A DNA stretch of 54,054 nucleotides, taken from positions 1-54,054 of the forward strand of contig CANPZB010000004.1 of NCBI GenBank assembly GCA_947588755.1. The letters run 5' to 3'. The notes under the pieces were generated by a model, which was given only the letters and a program-made list of their open reading frames with translations, had not been told where the DNA came from and did not search any database. The position numbers and the translations under genes were made by a program. Origin of the DNA: Candidatus Gastranaerophilales bacterium. Its GTDB lineage: Bacteria; Cyanobacteriota; Vampirovibrionia; Gastranaerophilales; Gastranaerophilaceae. Every line of letters starts with the position of its first letter. The first letter of the stretch is position 1. Below are positions 1 to 7,011 of this stretch, one piece after another.

Positions 1-46
1 ATTGCTAAATTGATTAAGTAAATTATATAAACCCGAAACTTACTTT

Positions 47-73
47 AGGATGGTACTATGTACCATCCTTTTT
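47..73 (+). terminator. Rho-independent terminator of a gene left of the window
   Basis: A perfect 10-bp stem (AGGATGGTAC / GTACCATCCT) with a three-base loop TAT is followed by a run of T. The T-run is only on the plus-strand side, so it ends a plus-strand transcript entering from the left edge. No coding sequence for that gene is visible in the first 46 bases. Confidence 0.7.
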
Positions 74-123
74 AAATGCTTAATAAAACTTAAATAAATT
101 CTGCGTTATAAAAACGCTTTTTA

Positions 124-474
124 CTAAGCTGATTTTAATTGTATTTTATAACCCAAGCCATTTATAAGTTTCAGTGTTGTACTGATTTTAGGTTGAACTT
201 TACCGTTTAAAATATCCGATAAATTACCTCTATCCATTTTCAATTCTCTTGCAAGTGAAGAAATTGCCCCGCGTCCGCGAGCTTTTACGACATATTGTAA
301 AGAACGAATAAAAGCATTAATATTACCGTCTTTTGCAAATTCTTCCAATGATGTTTCTAAGTAAACTCTTTGATAATCTTTATCCTGTAAGTGTTTTTGC
401 ATCAAATCATCATGACTGACAGTATTAGCCATAACTTTATCCATATCTAAATTTAATTTTTCCGTATTTTTCAT
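124..474 (-). CDS. HTH antitoxin of a HigBA/RelE-type toxin-antitoxin module
   Basis: The 116-residue protein has a C-terminal helix-turn-helix at about residues 68-112 (ARELKMDRGNLSDILNG is the HTH core). An N-terminal segment (LEEFAKDGNINAFIRSLQYVVKARG) is typical of the 'addiction module antidote' family paired with Gp49-like toxins. Its ATG overlaps the toxin TGA as ATGA, so the two are translationally coupled with the toxin gene first, as in HigBA. The antitoxin is expected to bind the toxin and repress the shared promoter upstream of the toxin. The family call rests on motif recognition and the paired layout; the exact subfamily was not tested. Confidence 0.85.
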   Translation of the reverse strand: MKNTEKLNLDMDKVMANTVSHDDLMQKHLQDKDYQRVYLETSLEEFAKDGNINAFIRSLQYVVKARGRGAISSLARELKMDRGNLSDILNGKVQPKISTTLKLINGLGYKIQLKSA

Positions 475-815
475 TTTTTATTCCTTTCAATAAAATCTTT
501 GAAATATTCGTCTGCTTGTTTTATTACTCGTTTTTGGTCACTTTTATCACCACCTGCAATAATGATTAATACAATGTTGTTAAGGTCTTTATAATAAACT
601 CTGTAACCTTTACCGATATCAAATCTCAATTCTGATAACATACTGTTTTTTAGTTTTTTATGGTCACCATACAGCCCGTCTTGCAAGCGTTCTATGCGAT
701 TTTCAATTATGGATTTGATTTTATTGTCTAAAGAATTAAGCCATTCATCATAAGGACAGCGGCCATTTTCGGTTTTGTAATATATTATTTGTTTTAAGCG
801 TTCATTTTCTGACAT
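471..815 (-). CDS. RelE/HigB-like mRNA interferase toxin (Gp49 family)
   Basis: The 114-residue protein matches the RelE/ParE superfamily 'addiction module killer protein' pattern: YDEWLNSLDNKIKSIIENRIERLQDGLYGDHK, then ELRFDIGKGYRVYYKDLNNIVLII and GGDKSDQKR near the C-terminus. Members cleave mRNA on the ribosome and are neutralised by the co-encoded HTH antitoxin. It is the first gene of the pair and overlaps the antitoxin by 4 nt. A promoter-like TTGACT-N17-TACAAT lies just upstream. The protein is intact with no visible truncation, so the module is probably functional. Confidence 0.87.
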   Translation of the reverse strand: MSENERLKQIIYYKTENGRCPYDEWLNSLDNKIKSIIENRIERLQDGLYGDHKKLKNSMLSELRFDIGKGYRVYYKDLNNIVLIIIAGGDKSDQKRVIKQADEYFKDFIERNKK

Positions 816-832
816 AAATATTACCTAATTAT

Positions 833-861
833 ATTGTAGGGCATAACCGACAAAAAGTCAA
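833..861 (-). promoter_or_regulatory. Probable sigma-70 promoter of the toxin-antitoxin pair
   Basis: On the minus strand TTGACT (861-856) and TACAAT (838-833) are separated by 17 bp, ending 18 bp before the toxin ATG. An AATAT/ATATT half-site pair between the -10 box and the ATG could be the antitoxin operator, but it is short and uncertain. Confidence 0.5.
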
Positions 862-960
862 GATGTTTTGAATTTTTATTCTTAAAATTTTACATTCGAT
901 AAATATCATATAAAGATTTTATTTAACATGATAATTATTTACACGCAGTGCCGTAACGAA

Positions 961-1239
961 CTGCTTGGTTGCTCGCATTTAACGGCATTCCGTATTTTGC
1001 TCTTGTGATTACATCACAATCGCAAAACAACTCCGGCCTCGGCTCGCAATCCGCTGCTTGGTTGCTCGCATTTAACGGCATTACGTATTTTGCTCTTGTG
1101 ATTACATCACAATCGCAAAACAACTCCAGCCTCAGCTCGCAATCCGCTGCTTGGTTGCTCGCATTTAACGGCATTACGTATTTTGCTCTTGTGATTACAT
1201 CACAATCGCAAAACAACTCCAGCCTCAGCTCGCAATCCG
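961..1239. repeat. Three tandem copies of a 93-bp repeat
   Basis: Copies start at 961, 1054 and 1147. The second and third are identical and the first differs from them at three positions. Each copy carries a perfect interrupted palindrome TTGTGAT-TAC-ATCACAA (1003-1019 in copy 1). The period is a multiple of three, so both strands stay open. Near identity points to recent tandem expansion. Confidence 0.95.
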
Positions 1240-1302
1240 CTTTTCACCTTTCACTTTCCCTTCCCTATCCTAAGGGATGGGCTAGGGATTTCAATTATCT
1301 CA

Positions 1303-2037
1303 TTAAAACTTAAACGGGTAATCTTTTGGTATCTTCCAGCCGTTGCGTTGTATCAAAAGTGTACACAAAGCCCGTTCATTTGATACATTTTCCTTACAAC
1401 CCAAATCATTGTCATTTCTCAGCCTTTCATCCGTAAGTAATTCTTCTGAATATCCGTATAAAGGTAATATTCCACCTCTATCAGGATAAAATTGAAAATC
1501 AAAATACTTTATTCCGCAAACATTTCTGTCTCTGTCTACTCCATAATTTTCTTTTTCTTGCGTTATAAAATCTTTTGCATTGGGATAAAATATGATACTG
1601 TTTATTGAAAAAATCATCAGACTTCCGTCCGTAAAATATACTTCAACTCCTTTTTCGTATGTTTTACTCTCTTTTGCATCAACTATTTTCAGATAAGGTC
1701 TTAAATATTTGTTAAACCAGAGTATTGCATCTTTATTAATTCTATTATTGCCGTCATTAATATAGTCTTCCTGCATAGCTTCCCAATAAATAACGGGACC
1801 GTTATCAATTGTTGAACGTTGAATGGCTTGATTAATTACACTGTAAAATCTGGCAAGCCGTGTTTCTACAACAGATTTTTTGTAATTTTGTATAAGTGCG
1901 GGAATTGTCAATGCCGCCACTACACCGATTATACCGAGAGTTATTAAAACTTCCGCCAAGGTAAATGCTTTATTTGTGCTTATAAAACCTGCTTTTTTTA
2001 TACTTCCGCCCGAATTTGTAAAAGTTTTCTTATCCAT
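1303..2037 (-). CDS. Prepilin-type (type IV pilin-like) protein, copy 1
   Basis: This 244-residue protein has a 24-residue positively charged leader, a class III cleavage/methylation motif A-FTLAEVLITLGIIGVVAALTIP (cleavage after Ala24, Glu at mature position +5) and a hydrophobic helix. Its polar C-terminal domain ends in NGWKIPKDYPF. The protein should be cut and N-methylated by a prepilin peptidase and assembled into, or associated with, a type IV pilus or pseudopilus. The start at 2037 is preferred over in-frame ATGs at 2052 and 2049 because GAGGAA lies 8 nt upstream of it. Its promoter overlaps a palindrome next to a divergent XRE regulator, which suggests dedicated control. Cysteines near the C-terminus may form a disulfide loop. 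Confidence 0.88.
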   Translation of the reverse strand: MDKKTFTNSGGSIKKAGFISTNKAFTLAEVLITLGIIGVVAALTIPALIQNYKKSVVETRLARFYSVINQAIQRSTIDNGPVIYWEAMQEDYINDGNNRINKDAILWFNKYLRPYLKIVDAKESKTYEKGVEVYFTDGSLMIFSINSIIFYPNAKDFITQEKENYGVDRDRNVCGIKYFDFQFYPDRGGILPLYGYSEELLTDERLRNDNDLGCKENVSNERALCTLLIQRNGWKIPKDYPFKF

Positions 2038-2074
2038 TCTATTCCTCATCATATTAATTTATACAACATATTAT

Positions 2075-2108
2075 TACTGTATATAATATTATTATACTAT
2101 ATACAGTA
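2075..2108. promoter_or_regulatory. Operator-like inverted repeat between prepilin and XRE genes
   Basis: Perfect 11-bp arms TACTGTATATA (2075-2085) and TATATACAGTA (2098-2108) are separated by 12 bp. The element covers the minus-strand -10 box and part of the spacer. It also covers a plus-strand TATAAT (2082-2087) that could serve the XRE gene. A regulator bound here would occlude both promoters. The site and its position are seen directly; binding by the adjacent XRE protein is inferred. Confidence 0.75.
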
Positions 2109-2119
2109 TGATTTGTCAA
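2091..2119 (-). promoter_or_regulatory. Consensus sigma-70 promoter of prepilin copy 1
   Basis: On the minus strand TTGACA (2119-2114) and TATAAT (2096-2091) are separated by exactly 17 bp, so both hexamers are perfect consensus. This is among the strongest promoter-like sequences in the window, and its -35/-10 spacer is invaded by the right arm of the operator-like palindrome. Confidence 0.85.
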
Positions 2120-2149
2120 CCCCAAAGCAAAAATTACTATAATAAATTT

Positions 2150-2359
2150 ATGATTAAGATTAGATTACGTGAAATAATGTGGGATAAATTTATTACGGCA
2201 AAAAGACTCAGCAAAGACACAGGTATAAGTACATCAACCATATCGGAAATTATTCACGGAAAACGTAAAAATATTGAACTTGATACGATAAATACTTTGT
2301 GTAATTACCTTAATTGCATGCCTTGTGATTTATTACAATATATTCCTGATATTAATTAA
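2150..2359 (+). CDS. Small XRE-family transcriptional regulator
   Basis: The 69-residue single-domain Cro/CI-type HTH protein reads MIKIRLREIMWDKFITAKRL followed by TGISTSTISEIIHGKRK and a C-terminal LDTINTLCNYLNCMPCDLLQY, typical of small XRE repressors. An in-frame ATG at 2108 lies inside the palindrome and would add 14 unlike residues, so the start at 2150 is preferred. Divergent transcription from the prepilin gene, with an 11-bp-arm palindrome between them, suggests it represses itself and the prepilin gene. Confidence 0.85.
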   Translation: MIKIRLREIMWDKFITAKRLSKDTGISTSTISEIIHGKRKNIELDTINTLCNYLNCMPCDLLQYIPDIN

Positions 2360-2369
2360 ATTTATATAT

Positions 2370-2894
2370 TTATTTTTTATCATCTGTAACAAAACCTATT
2401 TTAGTCGGTTTTGTTCTGTCCATAAGTAATCCTATTGCTTGATAAAGTTTTTCCATGTCTTGTTTATTATCTTTGCAATGTTCAATAAAATAATGTTCAA
2501 GTTCCGTAAGCCTTTGAGCCATTTCTTTATTTTCTATTGCCCATTTTCGCATAGCTACAAATGTGTCTATTATCTGAATATTTATCTGTATTGCTTTTTC
2601 AGAATTTAATACCGTTGCAAGCATGGCAACACCTTGTTCGGTGAAAGCATAAGGATTAAACCGTCTGCCGCCGCGACCTTTTTTTGATATCGCAAATTGC
2701 GATATCAAAATTTCCCATTCTTCATCTGATATCTGAAACATATAGTGTGGCGGAAATCTTTTTATATTTCTTTTAACTGCTTCATTTAATCTATGGGTTG
2801 CAACTCCATATAACATGGCAAGGTCTGAGTCCAACATAACTCTATGACCTCTTATTGTATATATCAAATTTTGAATTTGCAAGACTTCATTCAT
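2370..2894 (-). CDS. ORF6N-domain DNA-binding protein
   Basis: The 174-residue protein has an N-terminal ORF6N domain at about residues 5-95: IRGHRVMLDSDLAMLYGVAT, NEAVKRNIKRFPPHYMFQIS, then GGRRFNPYAFTEQGVAMLAT. A helical C-terminal tail follows. ORF6N is a KilA-N-related domain of phage origin, common in bacterial genomes as lone genes, and its role outside phages is unknown. AAGG lies 10 nt upstream of the ATG. A 29-bp perfect palindrome lies inside the coding region at the codons for ILISQFAISK. It fits the accessory character of this end of the window. Confidence 0.85.
   Translation of the reverse strand: MNEVLQIQNLIYTIRGHRVMLDSDLAMLYGVATHRLNEAVKRNIKRFPPHYMFQISDEEWEILISQFAISKKGRGGRRFNPYAFTEQGVAMLATVLNSEKAIQINIQIIDTFVAMRKWAIENKEMAQRLTELEHYFIEHCKDNKQDMEKLYQAIGLLMDRTKPTKIGFVTDDKK
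2682..2710. repeat. 29-bp perfect palindrome inside the ORF6N gene
   Basis: Arms TTTTGATATCGCAA (2682-2695) and TTGCGATATCAAAA (2697-2710) flank a single central A. It encodes residues of the ORF6N domain, so it could be an intragenic binding site, a hairpin in the mRNA, or chance. Confidence 0.9.
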
Positions 2895-3006
2895 ACATTT
2901 ATTACCTTAAAAGATTTTTTTCAAGTCAAATCTTGTTTAAATAGCGATGTCGGGAAAACTTTACATGCCTGACGCACCAAGTTGAAAGGTAAGTAATTAC
3001 CCGTTA

Positions 3007-4233
3007 CTACAAAGCACTGACTTGCTCTTGCACGTATTTATCAGACGGCATTAAAGCCTGAGCCTTTTCGGCAGCTGATTTTGCCGCCTTTAAATATTTC
3101 TCGTCGTGTGTTTGTTTATACAAATATTCGTTCGCATACGATATATATAAACAATTTATATAATCGTCATCTCCGAGTTTATTAAAATACTTAATCGCAT
3201 TTTTCATATTACGATTTTCGTAACTTGCATAAGCTATCCTTTTGAGTTTTGTTTGCATATCTTCCGGTCGGTAATATTGATGTGCGGCAGCATTCTGACT
3301 GATTACAATAGAAACTCTGTCGGATGACTTTTTAACATCCAAAACATTTGAATGCATTATGTTATATTTACCATCATTTACCCAAACGGAAGGTATAGCC
3401 GAACGAATTTCCATTATGCTATTAATACGTTTTTCGGGCATAGGATGTGTATTTGAAAGCGTTTTTACGTTCGGAAGTGCATTCATAAACGACAAAGCCT
3501 GCATACCGTTATTCATATCAAAACCCGCACGGGTCATAAGTTCTACGCCCATAGCATCCGCCGCATATTCCATATCTCTAAGTTCAAAGATATATTTTTC
3601 TTTCATTATAACCGGTGCTATGCCGTCAACTTTTTTCAAATTTTTTAATTTAATACTTATCTCTGCTGTTCTTTGTTCATGCCCTAAAATCTGATGTCCC
3701 ATTTCATGTCCGATTACAAAAGCCAGTGCATCAGGATTAGTATATAAACTGTCATAAAGTGCGGTATTTATATAAATGTAATTGGCTGATGCGGTTGCGG
3801 CATTAAAGTCATCTGAGGATTTTCTGATGGCAATTCTCCAATTCATATAATCAAGATTATTTGCCCTGATTAAGCGTTCTGCAATTCTGTAGACATCATA
3901 AAAATCAACTGCGGCGGGTTGAACATTTATGCTTTGAATATTTTTGTTTAAAGCCTTTTTTATTTTGGAATTATAAATTTCGTTATCTTTCGCGATTTTC
4001 GCCTGATACTCTTTTTCATTGACTTTCGGAATATCGGAAAGCGATATCAGATGCGGGTCTTTAAGTTCTATATCAGTATTAATAGCCGGCGTAACGTATT
4101 TTGCTGTATGCTTTTTAACGGATTCGTATTTAACATTTTTCTTTGTCGTTTTTAACTGTCTGTCAAGATACGAACCTGCAAATGCCGGCGTATTAATAGC
4201 CAAGGCAAGTAAAATAACAAAAATCTTTTTCAT
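3007..4233 (-). CDS. Secreted M48-family zinc metalloprotease with TPR-like tail
   Basis: The 408-residue protein starts with a signal peptide (MKKIFVILLALAINTPAFA). The catalytic HEMGH is at 176-180 and the third zinc ligand is Glu222 in MEYAADAMG. The conserved THPMPEKRI is at 262-270, as in BepA/LoiP-like M48C proteases. Residues ~310-408 are helical and TPR-like (AAKSAAEKAQALMP at the end). Such periplasmic proteases take part in quality control of outer-membrane or envelope proteins. AGGAG sits 7 nt before the ATG. The gene stands alone between the ORF6N and DciA-like genes. The exact substrate cannot be read from sequence. Confidence 0.9.
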   Translation of the reverse strand: MKKIFVILLALAINTPAFAGSYLDRQLKTTKKNVKYESVKKHTAKYVTPAINTDIELKDPHLISLSDIPKVNEKEYQAKIAKDNEIYNSKIKKALNKNIQSINVQPAAVDFYDVYRIAERLIRANNLDYMNWRIAIRKSSDDFNAATASANYIYINTALYDSLYTNPDALAFVIGHEMGHQILGHEQRTAEISIKLKNLKKVDGIAPVIMKEKYIFELRDMEYAADAMGVELMTRAGFDMNNGMQALSFMNALPNVKTLSNTHPMPEKRINSIMEIRSAIPSVWVNDGKYNIMHSNVLDVKKSSDRVSIVISQNAAAHQYYRPEDMQTKLKRIAYASYENRNMKNAIKYFNKLGDDDYINCLYISYANEYLYKQTHDEKYLKAAKSAAEKAQALMPSDKYVQEQVSAL

Positions 4234-4353
4234 AATAACTCCTGTTTTATGTTATTTTACTACAAATTAAATCATTTTGCAATCCGAAACATTGTGAACC
4301 TATCTTTGACGGTTTTTATTTCAGACGGAAGGGGTTTTGGCTCACTTGCAAAC

Positions 4354-4683
4354 TTATTCGTTAATCCATTTTTTTGCATCAAATCGTAAATCTTTTACAT
4401 TTATTTTTAAAGATTTTAAATACGGCTGCATTGAGGTAAGAATTTGCAGTTTTCTTAAAGTTAATTCCTGAGCAACAATTGCATTTTTGCAGGCAACAAC
4501 CATCACTTTGTCGTAAGTTATCGAATAAGGTTTTGATTTGTCTGCGAATTTTTCGCCAGCGACTTTTTTCCAAAACTTATATAAATTACTCCGCGTAATC
4601 GCTTTTTTGAATTCCTTGTTCTTTAACAGTTCTTCAATAAGTGATTCTGTTGTAACAAAATCTGTGTAAGGTACTTTTTCCAA
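4354..4683 (-). CDS. DciA-like (DUF721) protein
   Basis: The C-terminal ~90 residues (LYKFWKKVAGEKFADKSKPY, TYDKVMVVACKNAIVAQELT, LRKLQILTSMQPYLKSLKIN, VKDLRF) match the DUF721/DciA pattern. DciA assists loading of the replicative helicase DnaB in bacteria lacking DnaC/DnaI. The open frame runs to an ATG at 4782, but that would overlap the divergent nrnA gene and its promoter. I chose the TTG at 4683, which follows GGGA by 8 nt and gives 109 residues. The start is uncertain; the family call is moderately secure because the domain is small and divergent. Confidence 0.7.
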   Translation of the reverse strand: MEKVPYTDFVTTESLIEELLKNKEFKKAITRSNLYKFWKKVAGEKFADKSKPYSITYDKVMVVACKNAIVAQELTLRKLQILTSMQPYLKSLKINVKDLRFDAKKWINE

Positions 4684-4685
4684 TT

Positions 4686-4713
4686 TTGAATTCCCGTAAT
4701 TTTGTGCTAAAGT
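4686..4713 (+). promoter_or_regulatory. Promoter of nrnA, probably leaderless
   Basis: TTGAAT (4686-4691), a 16-bp spacer and an extended -10 TGC-TAAAGT (4705-4713) lie exactly 6 nt before the nrnA ATG at 4720. No Shine-Dalgarno fits in the gap. Transcription would start at or next to the A of ATG. Confidence 0.5.
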
Positions 4714-4719
4714 TAAAAA

Positions 4720-5685
4720 ATGGATTGTGGCGAAATATATAATATCATAAATTCGGCAAAAAATATACTCATAATATCGCACATAAACCCTGACGGAGAT
4801 ACATTAGGTTCAATGTGCGGTGTTTATTCCGTAATCAAAGATAATTTCAAAAAAAAGTGCGACATGCTTGCACTGTCTAAAATTCCGGCAGTATATGAAT
4901 TTATGCCGTTTATTTCGGAAATTAAACACATTGAAGATATTGATTTGTCCCGTGAATATGATTTGGTAATTAATGTAGATGTGGCAGCTTTGGATAGGAT
5001 TTGCGATGCAAAAATACTCTTTGAAAAAGCTAAAAACTCAATTAACTTTGACCATCACAAAACTAACAACAATTACGGTAAAATCAATTTTGTTAACCCT
5101 GATTTAAGTTCTACGGGCGAAAATTTATATTATATTTTTAAAAACATCGGTTTTAGAATAAGTCTTGAAACCGCTATATGCCTTTATACCGCAATATTAA
5201 CGGATACAGGCTCTTTCAGATACGACAATACCAAGCCTTCCACATTTTTGGCAGCGGCTGAATTAACGGAAAAAGGGGTTAACCCCGCAGAAATATACAG
5301 AAATGTTTATGAATCCGACGGAAAAACCCTTATAATGTTTCAGGCACACTGTATTAACAAAGCCGAATTTCTTGATAACGATAAAATAGCCTTCACAAGG
5401 GTTTACCAAAAAGATATGGAAAAATTCGGTGCCAATGAAGAATGCATGGAAGGCTTGACGGAAAAACTACGTACAATAGTAACAACCCGAATAGCTTTTG
5501 TCGCAAAGGAAATGAAATCCGGTGCAACAAAAATTTCCATGCGGAGCAAAAAAGCCGATGCTGCGGAAATTTGTGCAAAATTCGGCGGCGGCGGACATAA
5601 ATATGCGGCAGGCTGCACAATAAAAGCTCCTGTTGATACCGCAGTAAAAAAAGTTCTTGAAGAAATACAAAAATATGAAGTATAA
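4720..5685 (+). CDS. nrnA: DHH/DHHA1 phosphoesterase, NrnA-type nanoRNase/pAp phosphatase
   Basis: The 321-residue protein carries the full DHH set: HINPDGDTLGS (21-31), NVDVAALDR, FDHHKTN with DHH at 111-113, and TDTGSFRYDNT (161-171). The DHHA1 motif FGGGGHKYAAG is near the C-terminus. The length and motif order match NrnA, which degrades 2-5-nt RNAs and dephosphorylates pAp using Mn2+. There is no Shine-Dalgarno, and an extended -10 lies 6 nt upstream. The next gene, BrkB-like, overlaps the 3' end by 11 nt, so the two form an operon. All metal-ligand motifs are intact. Confidence 0.9.
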   Translation: MDCGEIYNIINSAKNILIISHINPDGDTLGSMCGVYSVIKDNFKKKCDMLALSKIPAVYEFMPFISEIKHIEDIDLSREYDLVINVDVAALDRICDAKILFEKAKNSINFDHHKTNNNYGKINFVNPDLSSTGENLYYIFKNIGFRISLETAICLYTAILTDTGSFRYDNTKPSTFLAAAELTEKGVNPAEIYRNVYESDGKTLIMFQAHCINKAEFLDNDKIAFTRVYQKDMEKFGANEECMEGLTEKLRTIVTTRIAFVAKEMKSGATKISMRSKKADAAEICAKFGGGGHKYAAGCTIKAPVDTAVKKVLEEIQKYEV

Positions 5686-6601
5686 AAAAAGATTTAAATT
5701 TAACGGATTTATAAAAGCGATTAAACGATTGGTAATTTCCGTAATACAAAATGATTTTTACGGAATGGCAGCCGAAATGGGATTTATGATGGTAATCGGC
5801 ATATTTCCGTTTATGTTATTTTTGACATCGGTATTCGGCTGGATGGGAAATAAGGATTTAATATCACCTTTAATGCGTTTTCTTGCAACCTTTATGCCCC
5901 AGCAGGCAATGGACTTAATAGTAACCGTTCTTTCGGAGGCGATGATATTCTCGCATGGCAGGTTAGTGGCGGTAATAGGTTTTTTAGTAACCGTAATATT
6001 ATCGACAAATGCAATTGCCGTTGTATTAAAGGGATTAAACAGAGCATATAAAGTTACGGAAACCAGAAATATAGTTTACACAAGGATTTTGTCACTGATA
6101 ATGGTTTTTGTTGACACAATGGTAATGTTTTTAAGTATTAACTTAATTATATTCGGTAAGGCAATTATTAATCTTATGGTCAATCATTTTCACATGTCAA
6201 AAGGAATTGCTATAACATTACTCACTACACGCTGGCCTATAGCGTTTGCGGCTCTGTATTTAATGGCTTTTTTAAGTTACTACATACTGCCCGATCTGAA
6301 AGGGAACGAAAAATTTAAAAGAGAAAGTGCAATACCCGGCACATGGTTTTTCTGTACATTCTGGCTGGTTGGCTCATGGGGGTTTTCAATATACGTAAAT
6401 AACCTCAAAACCTATAATATGGTTTACGGAACAATAGGAGCATTTGCCGTTCTTATGGTATGGCTTTATTACACTTCCATACTGATACTTATCGGCGGTG
6501 AAATTAATTCGCAGGTGTACAATAAACTTGAACGTAAAGCAAACGAAATTAAAGCCGGTTTTGAAGCGTTGGAAAAATTTAATGTGGATATAGAAGATTA
6601 A
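5675..6601 (+). CDS. YihY/BrkB-family inner-membrane protein
   Basis: The 308-residue polytopic protein has about six hydrophobic segments and family features: DFYGMAAEMGFMMVIGIFPF near the N-terminus, LKGLNRAYKV in the middle, SYYILPD, and YGTIGAFAVLMVWLYYTSILILIGGEIN at the C-terminus. The family is widespread (formerly annotated as RNase BN) and its transport or envelope function is not established. The ATG at 5675 overlaps nrnA by 11 nt. An earlier TTG at 5657 is possible. It ends 4 nt inside the convergent HAD gene. Confidence 0.88.
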   Translation: MKYKKRFKFNGFIKAIKRLVISVIQNDFYGMAAEMGFMMVIGIFPFMLFLTSVFGWMGNKDLISPLMRFLATFMPQQAMDLIVTVLSEAMIFSHGRLVAVIGFLVTVILSTNAIAVVLKGLNRAYKVTETRNIVYTRILSLIMVFVDTMVMFLSINLIIFGKAIINLMVNHFHMSKGIAITLLTTRWPIAFAALYLMAFLSYYILPDLKGNEKFKRESAIPGTWFFCTFWLVGSWGFSIYVNNLKTYNMVYGTIGAFAVLMVWLYYTSILILIGGEINSQVYNKLERKANEIKAGFEALEKFNVDIED

Positions 6602-6945
6602 TCTTTGTACCAAACTTTAAAATCGGATATTTGCTTATAAATATTATCGTAATCACCTTCAAATTTCAGACATCTGTCATCAATTTGCAAAAATGCAGGT
6701 TCTTTTGTATTGGTTACACCCTCAATATATTGGATAAGATTGTGTTTTTTTAGCCATTCATTTACCTGCCGCAAATTTCTTGATGTAAAAATTTTTATCA
6801 AATAATCATCTGATAATTTTTCAAGAAACTCTTTTGCTCCGCATTTTAACGGCGGAATTACATTTTCATTAAACTCTCCGCAATATTCATTCAATACGCC
6901 GTCAAAATCAATAAGTAATGTTTTTTTATACTTATAAACCACCAT
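6598..6945 (-). CDS. Small HAD-superfamily hydrolase
   Basis: The 115-residue protein contains HAD motif I LLIDFDGVLNEY, a motif II-like IKIFTSR and a C-terminal QIDDRCLKFEGDYDNI, which resembles the IDDRAIRFEGDW motif of small phage-type HAD phosphatases. The nucleophile Asp and the acid Asp two residues later are present. There is no large cap domain. ATG 6945 is preferred over the TTG at 6960. No clear Shine-Dalgarno is visible. It overlaps the convergent BrkB-like gene by 4 nt. The substrate is unknown. Confidence 0.75.
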   Translation of the reverse strand: MVVYKYKKTLLIDFDGVLNEYCGEFNENVIPPLKCGAKEFLEKLSDDYLIKIFTSRNLRQVNEWLKKHNLIQYIEGVTNTKEPAFLQIDDRCLKFEGDYDNIYKQISDFKVWYKD

Positions 6946-7011
6946 AACATTAGACAGCAAAATGAAATCGGTAACAATTACCGCTTTGGCTAAAAATTTT
7001 ATAAAAAAACA

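Larger units (their letters stand above)
816..1302. other. Gene-poor repeat-bearing spacer
   Basis: No supported gene lies here. The stretch holds the toxin-antitoxin promoter, three tandem 93-bp repeats (961-1239), and a short GTGAAAGG-type simple sequence on the minus strand at about 1240-1258. The GTGAAAGG tract resembles the one inside the prepilin gene at 53.2-53.3 kb. Open frames crossing the repeats on both strands only reflect the 93-bp (31-codon) period. Confidence 0.8.

Noticed and set aside
1003-1019. CRP-like site TGTGA...TCACA in each 93-bp repeat
   Set aside because: The half-sites are separated by 5 bp, not the 6 bp of CRP sites, and the repeats are not placed at a promoter.
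935-1313. Open frames on both strands across the 93-bp tandem repeats
   Set aside because: They exist because the 93-bp unit has a length divisible by three and lacks stops in those frames. There is no Shine-Dalgarno and no protein-like conservation.
4684-4782. Longer form of the DciA-like protein starting at ATG 4782
   Set aside because: It would overlap the nrnA start and its promoter head to head, and the extra residues look unlike the family.
5393-5749. Minus-strand frames opposite nrnA
   Set aside because: They are shadows of a strongly supported gene and have no translation signals or domain content.
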